In this document: one piece after another, positions 9,211 to 17,674 of the stretch
Numbering within the stretch: the first letter of the stretch is position 1
How the letters are laid out: each line of letters starts with the position of its first letter
Assembly: GCA_964371945.1 (NCBI GenBank)
Contig: CAYJPA010000006.1
Span: forward strand, 25,564-89,563
DNA: 64,000 bases
Source: CAYJPA01 sp964371945
GTDB lineage: Bacteria > Chloroflexota > Chloroflexia > Thermomicrobiales > UBA6265
Reading direction: 5' to 3'
Program-made: the position numbers and the translations under genes
The notes under the pieces: model-generated
Database searches by the model: none
The model's input: only the letters and a program-made list of their open reading frames with translations
Told to the model about the DNA's origin: nothing

Positions 9211-10680
9211 GTGGACCTACTCATCCCGCTGGATCGCACACTCGATCAACCGCTTCGAGATCAGCTCTATGCCGGGCTACGAACGGCCGTCGTAGACGGG
9301 CGGCTCACGCTCGGCGCCCGCCTTCCCGCTTCACGTGTGCTCGCGAAAACGCTTGGGATCTCTCGCTTCACTGTGGACGACGCCTATTCGCGATTGATTG
9401 CCGATGGATACATCGCCGGGCGCCATGGCTCGGGGACGTACGTGGCCCACACTGCCGCTGAGCGGGAAACAATGCGGATCGATGAGGCAAAGAAAGCCGA
9501 ACCGGCTCCCCGGCAGTGGTCGAGTTGGGCCAAACGTTTGGGGCCTTCTCTTTCGCCTTATCCGACACCACCAGTTCGATATTCATTAAAGCAGGGTGTG
9601 CCGGCGCTCAATCCGTTTCCGTTGGCTGTATGGCGGCGATGTCAGGCAAAAGTCGGCAAGATCATGTCGGCTGAATTGTACGGCTATGGCTCGCTTCGAG
9701 GTTACGAGCCCTTGCGCACAGCAGTCCAAGGCTACCTAGGACGATCCCGGATGCTTCGATGCTCGCTCGATCAGATCGTGATCACGACGGGAGCCCAGGA
9801 GGGGCTCGATCTGATTTCGCGTCTTTTTCTGGATGACGGTGACCGGGTTGTGATCGAGGAGCCGTCATATCCAACTGCCCGCCGCTCTTTTCTCGCGGCG
9901 GGGGCGACCCTACTTCCGGTCCCGGTCGATAGAGACGGTCTGCAGGTCGATTCTCTGGGCGACCGGGAATCGACCGCAAAGTTGCTCTATGTCACTCCGT
10001 CGCATCAGTTTCCGACCGGCGGATTGCTGCCACTCAACCGCCGGCGGGCATTACTCGAATGGGCAAGACTGACTGAGACTCTGATCGTCGAAGATGACTA
10101 TGACAGCGAGTTTCGGTACGGTCAGCGGCCGGTCGAAGCGCTTGCGGCGCTCGACTCGTCGCTATCAGGCGACCGGTCGGTGATCTACATCGGCACCTTC
10201 TCGAAGGTGCTCTTTCCCTCGCTTCGGCTTGGCTACGTGGTTCTTCCGCCAGACCTGGTCGATCGGATGCTGGCCGCGAAGGAGATCGCCGATCGTCATC
10301 CGCCGACACTCGAGCAAGCTGCGCTCGCCGAGTTCGTCAACGGCGGACATTTCGAGCGCCACCTCGCCCGGATGCGACGCGTCTATGCTGCACGATCCTC
10401 AGCGATGTTGACAGCGGTTGCGCGCCACTTCGGTGACCGAGCGGCGCCACATTCGGCATCGACGACCGCGGGACTCCATATTCTCGTTCAGTTCGAGGTG
10501 CCGTACGGCGAAACCGAGATGATGCGCCGGGCAAGCGGAGCGGGCGTGCTGATCGATCCGGCGTCGCCCTGTTACTTGTCGCCGCCTACTGAAGCGGGCG
10601 CTTTGTTGGGGTACTCGGTGATGAATGAAGTGGGCATCGATCAGGGAATCGCCGTGCTCGCGAAAGCGCTCTTGAATTGA
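9211..10680 (+). CDS. MocR/PdxR-type transcription regulator (GntR HTH + aminotransferase fold)
   Basis: PLP-binding regulator of 489 residues. Residues 1-75 form a GntR winged helix (LRDQLYAGLRTAVVDGRLTL, then RLPASRVLAKTLGISRFTVD and GYIAGRHGSGTYV). From about residue 125 on it is a fold-type I aminotransferase domain, with VTPSHQFPTG, the EDDYDSEFRY block carrying the PLP Asp, and YIGTFSKVLFPSLRLGYV with the Schiff-base Lys. Start at 9211 follows AAGGAGG. It faces the EamA transporter, its likely target. Effector could be PLP or a PLP-amino acid adduct, as in PdxR and GabR. Confidence 0.93.
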   Translation: MDLLIPLDRTLDQPLRDQLYAGLRTAVVDGRLTLGARLPASRVLAKTLGISRFTVDDAYSRLIADGYIAGRHGSGTYVAHTAAERETMRIDEAKKAEPAPRQWSSWAKRLGPSLSPYPTPPVRYSLKQGVPALNPFPLAVWRRCQAKVGKIMSAELYGYGSLRGYEPLRTAVQGYLGRSRMLRCSLDQIVITTGAQEGLDLISRLFLDDGDRVVIEEPSYPTARRSFLAAGATLLPVPVDRDGLQVDSLGDRESTAKLLYVTPSHQFPTGGLLPLNRRRALLEWARLTETLIVEDDYDSEFRYGQRPVEALAALDSSLSGDRSVIYIGTFSKVLFPSLRLGYVVLPPDLVDRMLAAKEIADRHPPTLEQAALAEFVNGGHFERHLARMRRVYAARSSAMLTAVARHFGDRAAPHSASTTAGLHILVQFEVPYGETEMMRRASGAGVLIDPASPCYLSPPTEAGALLGYSVMNEVGIDQGIAVLAKALLN

Positions 10681-10690
10681 TGGTATTGGC

Positions 10691-11461
10691 TCAATTTTGA
10701 GTTGTTACGGTCAACCCGTCATAAGCCACGCGCACATTGGGCGGCAGTAGTGCGCTCGCCTCGACGTGACTGATCTCGTGACTCAAGTGAATCAGATACG
10801 CGGCTCGCGGTTGCAGATCCCCGATGATCGCGACCGCCTCTTCGATGCTCAGGTGTGTCGGATGGGGACGCTTCCGGAGCGCATTCAGCACGAGCACATC
10901 GAGGCCGGACAGCAACCCCAGTGACGAATCAGGAATCGTCTTCGCATCGGTAATGTACGCGAAATCGCCAAACCGGTATCCGAGCACCCGCATCTTTCCG
11001 TGCATCACCGGCACCGGTGTCACCGTGCGACCCAGAAGCTCGAATGGTTCTTCGACGACATTCAACAACAGATCTGGTTTCCCGCCGTAGAACGGAAACG
11101 CGTCGACGAAGGCATAGGCAAAGCGTGTACTCAACATTTTCGCGGTGTCCGAACCGGCGTAAACCGGGAGGTGAGCAGCACTGAGCTCATTGAAGCGCCG
11201 GAGATCGTCAAAGCCACCAACGTGATCGGCGTGCGCGTGGGTGAAGAGCACCGCATCGACTCGACTCAACCCAGTGGCAAGCGCCTGCGATCGGAGCTCC
11301 GTCGACGTGTCGATCAACACGGTCTTGCCGTCATAACGGACAACCGCCGAAGTCCGGCCGCGCGTGTCACGCGAGTCCGTTGAGCGACAGACATTGCATT
11401 CGCAGCCGATGACAGGGATGCCGTTCGACGTTCCGGTTCCGAGAAAGGTGATTTCAGTCAT
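10691..11461 (-). CDS. MBL-fold metallohydrolase, PhnP-like
   Basis: Metallo-beta-lactamase fold phosphodiesterase-like enzyme, 256 residues. The N-terminus MTEITFLGTGTSNGIPVIGC with two nearby Cys (CECNVC) is the PhnP/RNase Z-like pattern. FTHAHADHVGGFDDLRRFN near residue 74 supplies the HxHxDH two-metal site, YITDAKTIPD a further metal Asp, and LIHLSHEISH the last His. PhnP opens cyclic phosphoribosyl phosphates in phosphonate use, but no phn genes are near, so the substrate is open. It ends 10 bases from the MocR gene, tail to tail. Confidence 0.88.
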   Translation of the reverse strand: MTEITFLGTGTSNGIPVIGCECNVCRSTDSRDTRGRTSAVVRYDGKTVLIDTSTELRSQALATGLSRVDAVLFTHAHADHVGGFDDLRRFNELSAAHLPVYAGSDTAKMLSTRFAYAFVDAFPFYGGKPDLLLNVVEEPFELLGRTVTPVPVMHGKMRVLGYRFGDFAYITDAKTIPDSSLGLLSGLDVLVLNALRKRPHPTHLSIEEAVAIIGDLQPRAAYLIHLSHEISHVEASALLPPNVRVAYDGLTVTTQN

Positions 11462-11768
11462 TTCGGGGTAATTTCAACACCTTCGGCCGTGCTCAAATCA
11501 GCACGGAACGTGGCGGCAAGATTTGCCGCAAGCGGACCCGGCGCGAGTATAGCCCGAGTTCGCCAACGGTTCGGTGCGGTCGTACCTTCGATTACCGGCC
11601 TATTCTCCTTTGGGACCAAAGTGGTGAAGCGACCGCTTCTCACTTCCCCACCCGCTCACTAGCATGAGGGAAGCAAGTTGACGGAACGTGCGCCCCGGCG
11701 TCGGCCAAGGCGATCGTGCAGTCGATCATTTGCGACTGAACCTGTGAGCGTTACCTGAGGTGCACTCG
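11462..11768. other. Divergent intergenic region, MBL hydrolase / histidine kinase
   Basis: About 300 bases that should carry the promoters of both neighbours. A 61-codon frame on the minus strand is not believable (Arg/Pro/Ala-rich, no ribosome site). I see no strong -35/-10 pair or inverted repeat. Confidence 0.4.
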
Positions 11769-13031
11769 ATGAAAACGATCCCGGGCGGAGCGGCGGCCGT
11801 ACATGCCGACCAGACTTCTCCCGCCTTTGCATCTCCAGCATCGCCAATTGGCGCGGCCGGTGGCGTGGCGCGACCCGTCGATGTTGTAGCGGCCGGCCTT
11901 GCGTCGATTGCTTCAGAGCGTACGACTTCGGGAATCTATCGAGCTGGCTGCGCAATCGCCAATCGCCTTCCCGCCGTCAGCGGCGTTGCCGTGCTTCGTC
12001 CCGACGACCGTGGCCTGCTCAAAGCGGTGTACGCGATTCCAACTGGCATTCCAACCGAACTGGCGTCCGCCGCGACCGCTTCGCTGCACAAGCGGTGGAT
12101 TGCGTCACATGCGCCGGGGGCCCTTGCTCATGCGCTTGGCCCGTATTCTGTCGATGACCGTCCGGAGCTTTTGATCGTGCCGCTCGTAAGCGGTGACAGC
12201 ATGCTCGGGGGACTGCTGCTGGCCGGGAAGCGCGGCACCATTGTCGCCTCTTCACCGGCGGAGCGGATCAGCGCCAGCGCAATTGCGGCGGTGATGGCCC
12301 AAGCACTCGAAGTCGCAGGACTTCGTCAACGGATGGACCAGTCGATCTCCAGAATCGAGCACGATGCCGAGCTCACATCCGCGCGAAAAACGATCAGCCG
12401 TGAGTTGCACGACGGTCCAACGCAGGATCTTGCGCTCGCGGGTTTGACACTGGACCGGCTCGTGATTGCGCTGGGAGCAGATCAGCCGATTTCGGCAGAC
12501 GCTCGTCAGGCACGAGATTTGATCGACCGGGCGGTGCTCGGCATGCGCAATTCGATCGGCAAGCTCCGGTCACAACAACCGCCGGCGCCGAGCATCACAG
12601 GACCGCTCCGCGAATTGCTGGCCGAAATGGACCCGGCGGCGCCTGAGCTCAAGGTCGATTTCCAGGAGGTCAGCGGCGTTCGGCTCGCGCCTGAAGTCGA
12701 GCGCGCCATGATCGGCATCGTTCGCGAGGCGCTCCACAACGTACGCAAGCACGCCAACGCCGACAGCGTCCGGCTCGAGGTTCGCCGGGTCAATGACTCG
12801 GTCGAGATCGCGGTCACGGACGATGGTGTCGGTATTCAGGGCAATGCTCCGCTCGGACATTTCGGGTTGGAGCAGATTCGTGAGCTCGCCGAGGAGACCG
12901 GCGGGCGTTTGGAGGTCGATTCGCATCAGGGAACAGGCTCTGGCACATCGGTCAGGGCCTGGATTCCCCTCTCAAGTCAAGCTCCGGCCGTAGCGGCCGG
13001 AGTGGCGATGCCGGTGACGAAAGCGTCGTAA
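11769..13031 (+). CDS. Sensor histidine kinase, GAF + HisKA_3 + HATPase (NarL/DegS type)
   Basis: Soluble two-component kinase, 420 residues from the ATG at 11769 (GAGG eight bases upstream; a GTG nine bases earlier is possible). Residues 30-190 look like a GAF sensor. The HisKA_3 dimerisation box is KTISRELHDGPTQDLALAGL with the phospho-accepting His near residue 213. The ATPase part has IVREALHNVRKHANA (N box), VTDDGVGI (G1) and FGLEQIRELAEETGGRL (G2). No membrane helices are present, so it senses a cytoplasmic signal. The response regulator follows 85 bases downstream and is its obvious partner. Confidence 0.92.
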   Translation: MKTIPGGAAAVHADQTSPAFASPASPIGAAGGVARPVDVVAAGLASIASERTTSGIYRAGCAIANRLPAVSGVAVLRPDDRGLLKAVYAIPTGIPTELASAATASLHKRWIASHAPGALAHALGPYSVDDRPELLIVPLVSGDSMLGGLLLAGKRGTIVASSPAERISASAIAAVMAQALEVAGLRQRMDQSISRIEHDAELTSARKTISRELHDGPTQDLALAGLTLDRLVIALGADQPISADARQARDLIDRAVLGMRNSIGKLRSQQPPAPSITGPLRELLAEMDPAAPELKVDFQEVSGVRLAPEVERAMIGIVREALHNVRKHANADSVRLEVRRVNDSVEIAVTDDGVGIQGNAPLGHFGLEQIRELAEETGGRLEVDSHQGTGSGTSVRAWIPLSSQAPAVAAGVAMPVTKAS

Positions 13032-13116
13032 CGGCGATCGCCAGTGAACAAGACAAGCGCTGGGATTTACCAGCAGCACGACTCGTTGAGACGGCATCAA
13101 TGCCGGAGGTGGACGG

Positions 13117-13896
13117 TTGAACGACCAGGGGCAAGGAGCCGATCAAAACGGCCACAAACTTAGCGGCTCACCCGCGGCTGCTCACCCGGCCGCGTCTGGC
13201 GCCCAGACGACCAACAGCGGAAGTGAGAAGCTCACTGTCCTGCTCGCGGACGATCATCATCTCTTTCGCGAGGGATTGCGACAGTTGCTCGAAGCGACGG
13301 ACGAGATCACGGTCGTCGGAGAAGCCTCCAACGGCGAGGAAGCGATTCGGCTCGCCCGAGCGCTCGATCCGCGGGTAATTTTGATGGATATCAACATGCC
13401 CGTGGTTGACGGCATCCGCGCGACCGAAGCGGTCACGCGCTACTGCCCTCGAACGAGTGTGATCGTGCTCACCATGTTTTGGGAGGACGACTATGCGATC
13501 CAAGCAGTTCGCGCCGGCGCCAAGGGGTATCTCCTCAAGAACGCGCGCTCGGACGAAGTTGTGCGCGCGGTCCGGCTGGCCGCCGCCGGCGGTTCCGCGA
13601 TCGATCCGTCTCTAGCACCGGTACTGTTACGGGAATACCATCGGATGTTGACGCGCGCGCCCGAGGATGGGCAGCGCGAAGGTGCACTCAACCAGCGCGA
13701 CCACACGTTGCTGCGGCTCCTGGCCGGAGGCTACAACAACAAGCAGATCGCGAACGAGCTCTCGCTCGCCGAAAGCACGGTCAAGAACAATCTCTCCGCG
13801 CTTTTTCAGAAGATCGGCGTACGCGATCGCACCCAGGCGGTACTCTACGCCTTCCAAGAAGGCCTCGTCACCCGGCCAATGACGCACGCAACCTAG
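13117..13896 (+). CDS. NarL/FixJ-family response regulator
   Basis: DNA-binding output partner of the upstream kinase; 259 residues. After a 35-residue Ala/Ser/Gly-rich leader, the receiver begins TVLLADDHHLFREGLRQLLE with the acidic pair DD, has the phospho-accepting Asp in VILMDINMPVVDG, the Thr in VIVLTMFWEDD and the Lys in GAKGYLLKNARSDE. The LuxR-type helix-turn-helix is LLRLLAGGYNNKQIANELSL, followed by AESTVKNNLSALFQKIGV. The start is a TTG seven bases after GGAGG. Intact and probably active. A strong terminator follows the gene. Confidence 0.92.
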   Translation: MNDQGQGADQNGHKLSGSPAAAHPAASGAQTTNSGSEKLTVLLADDHHLFREGLRQLLEATDEITVVGEASNGEEAIRLARALDPRVILMDINMPVVDGIRATEAVTRYCPRTSVIVLTMFWEDDYAIQAVRAGAKGYLLKNARSDEVVRAVRLAAAGGSAIDPSLAPVLLREYHRMLTRAPEDGQREGALNQRDHTLLRLLAGGYNNKQIANELSLAESTVKNNLSALFQKIGVRDRTQAVLYAFQEGLVTRPMTHAT

Positions 13897-13917
13897 CCCA
13901 AAGATCGGTCAACGCGG

Positions 13918-13951
13918 AACCGCCGGCGGATTCTTCGACCGGCGGTTTTCT
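13918..13951. terminator. Rho-independent terminator, probably bidirectional
   Basis: AACCGCCGG (13918-13926) pairs with CCGGCGGTT (13939-13947) around a 12-base loop, followed by TTTTCTT. It sits between the convergent response-regulator and MaoC genes and can serve both. Confidence 0.8.
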
Positions 13952-13984
13952 TGTCTGTTCTGTCTCCAGTTTGAGCGGCGCCGG

Positions 13985-14443
13985 TTAGCTTCCGGCGGCC
14001 ATCGGTTCACGGCGTTCGCAGAGCAGCAGATGATCGGCGGCGAGCACCGTTTCGCCGCGCTGGTTTGTCGCTTCGATGTGTTCGACCACGAACCCCATCT
14101 CGGGTCGTTTGTGATCGCGCTTGTCGACGATCGTGACCTTGCTGGTGATGGTGTCGCCAATGAAGACCGGTTTGATGAAGCGCAGGCGGTCATAGCCGTA
14201 CGAGAAGGCGCGTGGATTGATGTCGCCCGCCGTCATCCCGACCGCGACGCTGAAGATCAAGGTGCCGTGCGCGACACGTTGTCCGAACTCCTGGGACTTG
14301 CACCATTCCGCATCCATGTGATGCGGGTAGAAATCGCCGGTTTGCCCGGCGTGGATCACAATGTCGGTTTCCGTGATCGTGCGTCCCCCGGTCGTTCGGG
14401 TCGCCTCCAACTGATAGTCCTCGAAGAATAGCTCCCGAAACAT
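13985..14443 (-). CDS. MaoC-like hot-dog hydratase/dehydratase
   Basis: 152-residue hot-dog fold protein of the MaoC/FAS1-like hydratase group, acting on an enoyl-CoA or 3-hydroxyacyl-CoA-type substrate. Visible blocks: TITETDIVIHAGQTGDFYPHH (aspartate and histidine of the active loop, shortened here as TDIVIHAGQTGDFYPHH), FGQRVAHGTLIFSVAVGM (the conserved HG turn) and FIKPVFIGDTITSKVTIVDK. It lies 3 bases after the IclR gene, so one transcript carries both. With the facing CoA-transferase this suggests a small acyl-CoA pathway under IclR control. Confidence 0.88.
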   Translation of the reverse strand: MFRELFFEDYQLEATRTTGGRTITETDIVIHAGQTGDFYPHHMDAEWCKSQEFGQRVAHGTLIFSVAVGMTAGDINPRAFSYGYDRLRFIKPVFIGDTITSKVTIVDKRDHKRPEMGFVVEHIEATNQRGETVLAADHLLLCERREPMAAGS

Positions 14444-14446
14444 GCG

Positions 14447-15235
14447 TCAGCTCCTCCTGGGTGTGATGAGTCCTGCTGATTCACCGATCGCAACCGCGCA
14501 TCGCAGCATAGGTTCGACCATCTCCTGCAAAAACGTTCCTCGCGATTGCGGCAGTGCCGCGATCGCAAGCGCTGTTTTGAGACGGCCCGTTGGGCTTCCG
14601 ACGAGCACAGCCAGATCCGTCACGCCGCGAGTCGACTCACCGTAGGCCTCCTCGAATCCGCGGCCGCGAATACGATCGAGACGTGAATCGATCCTGCTAC
14701 GAGCCGATTCAGAGAGCTCCCGATAATCAACATCACGCTCCAGCAGCTCTCGACACTCCTGTTCCTCCAGATAGGCAAGCAGTAGCCGGCCAGAAGCCGC
14801 TCGATGCAGCGAGATCGTGCTCCCTATCTCGACCGAGACTCGTACCCTCGCTGGGCTCTCGACCTGATAAATCACCAGCAGGCGGTCGCGCTCGATCACA
14901 CTGAGGTGACAACCCTGTTGCGTCTCTTCCGCCAAATTGCGCATAGGCCGGTCGGCGGATCGGATCAAAGCATCGAATGGCGAATGAGCATGGGCAAGTT
15001 CGAATAATCGAAGTGTCAGGCTGTAAGCGCCGGAGTCGGGATCTCGTTTGATGTATCCACGCCGCTCGAGTGTGGTCAGCATCCGGAAGAGCTCGGTCGG
15101 GCGTCGATCGAGCTCACGCGCCAACTGCGCTTGCGTTAGGGGCAATGACCTCGTCGCCAGGCACTCGAGCAGATCGAGTCCCTTATCGAGTGCCGGTACG
15201 TGGTAGTAGGGTTCCGACTCGAGTTCGCTTGACAT
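14447..15235 (-). CDS. IclR-family transcriptional regulator
   Basis: One-component regulator, 262 residues. The N-terminal winged helix covers about residues 12-75 (ALDKGLDLLECLATRSLPLT, then QLARELDRRPTELFRMLTTL and GYIKRDPDSGAYSLTLRLFE). The C-terminal effector domain contains GSTISLHRAASGRLLLAYL and YGESTRGVTDLAVLVG, typical of IclR ligand pockets. It is divergent from the operon of leaderless binding-protein homologues and CoA-transferase, and co-directional with MaoC, so it probably controls both sides through the 80-base gap. Confidence 0.92.
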   Translation of the reverse strand: MSSELESEPYYHVPALDKGLDLLECLATRSLPLTQAQLARELDRRPTELFRMLTTLERRGYIKRDPDSGAYSLTLRLFELAHAHSPFDALIRSADRPMRNLAEETQQGCHLSVIERDRLLVIYQVESPARVRVSVEIGSTISLHRAASGRLLLAYLEEQECRELLERDVDYRELSESARSRIDSRLDRIRGRGFEEAYGESTRGVTDLAVLVGSPTGRLKTALAIAALPQSRGTFLQEMVEPMLRCAVAIGESAGLITPRRS

Positions 15236-15253
15236 CGTTCACCCATAAATGCA

Positions 15254-15274
15254 AGATTTGTCAACAAACAATCT
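15254..15274. promoter_or_regulatory. Imperfect inverted repeat, candidate IclR operator
   Basis: AGATTTGT and ACAATCT flank a short centre (15255-15274) in the AT-rich gap between the divergent IclR gene and the binding-protein/CoA-transferase operon. The arms match except for one extra base. Size and place suit an IclR operator, but no consensus can be checked by eye. Confidence 0.35.
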
Positions 15275-15316
15275 AACGTATTGCCCCGAATCGTGCGCTA
15301 TCGCCGGAGATCTCTT

Positions 15317-16468
15317 ATGCCGCACAGCGTCGCGCTGACCGGAATCACGTGGAACCACTCCCGCGGCTACACGCCGCTTGTTGCGACCGCTCAGCGGTTC
15401 ATGGACGAGCATCCGCAGGTTTCGATCGAATGGCAAAAGCGCTCGCTGAAGGATTTCGGCGATTTTCCGATCCAACGACTTGCCGAGCAATATGATCTGC
15501 TGATCATCGACCATCCCTTTGCCGGTTACGCGGCGACTCATCCCGTGCTGGCGCCGCTCGACGAACTTCTGGAGGCGGATTACCTGGCGGATCAGGCCGC
15601 GAACAGTGTCGGGCCGTCGTACTCAAGCTACGTTGAGGGAGGTCATCTCTGGGCATTGCCGGTGGATGCCGCGGCACCTATAAGCGGCTATCGCCCCGAT
15701 TTGCTCGATAAGCACGGGCTAACGATTCCGCAAACCTGGGACGAACTGCTAGAGCTTGCACGACGAGGATTGGTCGCGGTTCCGGCGGCGCCGGTCGATA
15801 CGTTGATGAACTTCTACATGTTGTGCTTGGGGCTCGGAGAAGTGCCGTTTCAAAACGCCGAAATCGTTGTCTCGCCGGGAACCGGGCTCGAAGCACTCGT
15901 TGCATTGCGAGAGCTCATCGAGATCGCGGGACCGGAGAACATCGATCGCAATCCAATTCGCACCTGGGAAGCGATGTCGCGAACCGATCGGTACGTCTAC
16001 TGCCCCTTCGCTTACGGTTACGCCAACTACGGCCGAGCAGATTTTGCGAGCAATCGATTGCGCTTTGGTGGGCTCGTCACCTTCAAAAGCACCCAGTTGC
16101 GCTCGACGCTCGGGGGAACCGGGCTCGCGATATCGGCTAAGTGCCAGGACGTGCAAATCGCGGTCAAATACGCCGCGCACGTGGCAGGCTCTCAGTGTCA
16201 GAGCGGCTTCTACACGCTTACAGGCGGTCAGCCCGGCCATCGCGCGGCATGGCTCGACCCGTTCAACAACGATCTCTGCAACGGTTTCTTCGTAAACACG
16301 CTGCAAACACACGATGATGCTTACCTTCGGCCGCGATATCGCGGTTACATTCCATTCCAGGATCAGGCTGGCGACATTGTTCGGGATTACCTTCGAGACG
16401 GAGGCGATCCCGGGAAGGTGCTGACGAGCATCGACGAGCTTTACAGGCTGAGTCGCGTCGATGCCTGA
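15317..16468 (+). CDS. Solute-binding-protein homologue without signal peptide
   Basis: Resembles family 1 extracellular solute-binding proteins (QTWDELLELARRG, LPVDAAAPISGYRPDLLDKH and the ordered segments of the two-lobed fold), but the 383-residue product starts directly at the first strand (MPHSVALTGITWNHSRG). The ATG at 15317 follows GGAG by seven bases; a TTG 36 bases earlier would add only a basic dodecamer, not an export signal. No lipobox and no permease gene is near. The CoA-transferase start overlaps its stop by 8 bases. I infer a cytoplasmic ligand-binding or enzymatic role; the ligand is unknown. Confidence 0.82.
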   Translation: MPHSVALTGITWNHSRGYTPLVATAQRFMDEHPQVSIEWQKRSLKDFGDFPIQRLAEQYDLLIIDHPFAGYAATHPVLAPLDELLEADYLADQAANSVGPSYSSYVEGGHLWALPVDAAAPISGYRPDLLDKHGLTIPQTWDELLELARRGLVAVPAAPVDTLMNFYMLCLGLGEVPFQNAEIVVSPGTGLEALVALRELIEIAGPENIDRNPIRTWEAMSRTDRYVYCPFAYGYANYGRADFASNRLRFGGLVTFKSTQLRSTLGGTGLAISAKCQDVQIAVKYAAHVAGSQCQSGFYTLTGGQPGHRAAWLDPFNNDLCNGFFVNTLQTHDDAYLRPRYRGYIPFQDQAGDIVRDYLRDGGDPGKVLTSIDELYRLSRVDA

Positions 16469-17663
16469 TCCGAGCCTAAAGACCGGACCCACAGTGCTGC
16501 GAGAGGACGAGCGTCCGCTGGCTGGATTGATGGTGCTCGATTTCAGCCAGTTCCTGGCGGGCCCGTCGGCAGCTCTTCGTCTGGCCGACCTTGGCGCGCG
16601 GGTGATCAAAGTTGAACGGCCGGAAATCGGTGAGCTTGGCCGTCGACTTTACATCTCGAATCTCGAGCTCGACGGCGACAGTACGCTATTCCATTCGATC
16701 AATCGCAACAAGGAGAGTTTCGGCGCCGACTTGAAGAATGCGGACGATGTCGATCAGGTCAGACGCCTGATCTCCAAGGCCGATGTGATGATCCAGAACT
16801 TCCGTCCCGGCGTGATCGAGCGACTCGGACTCGGCCATGACGCCGTCAACGCGTTGAACCCAAGATTGATCTACGGCACTGTTACAGGGTATGGCAGCAC
16901 CGGACCGTGGCGTGACAAGCCCGGCCAGGACCTGCTGGCGCAGTCGCTTTCCGGCATCACCTGGCTCAGTGGGAATGCCGATCAGGGACCAGTGCCGTTT
17001 GGATTGGCGATCGCGGATCTCATGGCCGGCGCCCATCTCGCGCAGGGTATTCTCGCCTGCCTGGTGCGGCGAGGCATCAACGGAAAAGGCGGGTTGGTCG
17101 AGGTCAGCCTGCTCGAATCGGTGCTCGATGTTCAGTTCGAAGTTGTCACCACCCATCTCAGTGATGGCGGCAATAATCCTCATCGAAGCGAGCGCAACAA
17201 CGCCCATGCCTACCTCTCGGCGCCATATGGGATTTATCGAACTACCGATGGTTATCTCGCAATTTCGATGACGCCGATTCCGCGTCTCGGCGAATTGGTT
17301 GGGTGCAAGCCGCTCCTCGATTGGCCCGACCCACAAAGCTGGTTCACAGAACGCGACGAGATCAAGGCAGTTCTCGCAGAACACCTGCAGTCGCATCCGA
17401 CCGCCCACTGGCTCAACATCCTGGAACCGGCCGATATCTGGTGCGCCGACGTACTGACCTGGCCGCGCTTGATGGAGCTCGGCGCTTTCAAAGCGCTCCA
17501 CATGATCCAAGCGGTGAAGCGCGACAACGGCGCGTCGTTGAGAACAACTCGTTGCCCGATACGAATCGATGGCGGCATCTTGACATCTGACAAGGCCGCT
17601 CCGCGAGCGGGCGAGCAAACCGAGGTCATCCGAACCCAATTCGGTCTCACCGCTTCCAACTAG
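16461..17663 (+). CDS. CaiB/BaiF family class III CoA-transferase
   Basis: Second CoA-transferase of this window, 400 residues. It has VLDFSQFLAGPSAALRLADL followed by GARVIKVERPEIGELGR, HSINRNKESFGADLKN, and the active-site Asp block FGLAIADLMAGAHLAQGIL near residue 180, with VEVSLLESVLD after it. The start overlaps the preceding gene by 8 bases and the next gene begins 11 bases after its stop, so the three form one tight operon. It is clearly diverged from the copy at 4.5-5.7 kb, so this is not a recent duplication. The acid substrate may be what its leaderless neighbours bind. Confidence 0.92.
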   Translation: MPDPSLKTGPTVLREDERPLAGLMVLDFSQFLAGPSAALRLADLGARVIKVERPEIGELGRRLYISNLELDGDSTLFHSINRNKESFGADLKNADDVDQVRRLISKADVMIQNFRPGVIERLGLGHDAVNALNPRLIYGTVTGYGSTGPWRDKPGQDLLAQSLSGITWLSGNADQGPVPFGLAIADLMAGAHLAQGILACLVRRGINGKGGLVEVSLLESVLDVQFEVVTTHLSDGGNNPHRSERNNAHAYLSAPYGIYRTTDGYLAISMTPIPRLGELVGCKPLLDWPDPQSWFTERDEIKAVLAEHLQSHPTAHWLNILEPADIWCADVLTWPRLMELGAFKALHMIQAVKRDNGASLRTTRCPIRIDGGILTSDKAAPRAGEQTEVIRTQFGLTASN

Positions 17664-17674
17664 GAGCCAAAACG

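Noticed and set aside
11458..11643. Short minus-strand frame overlapping the MBL hydrolase start by four bases
   Set aside because: The ATGA-style overlap looked like coupling, but there is no ribosome site and the product is a featureless Arg/Pro/Ala-rich 61-mer.
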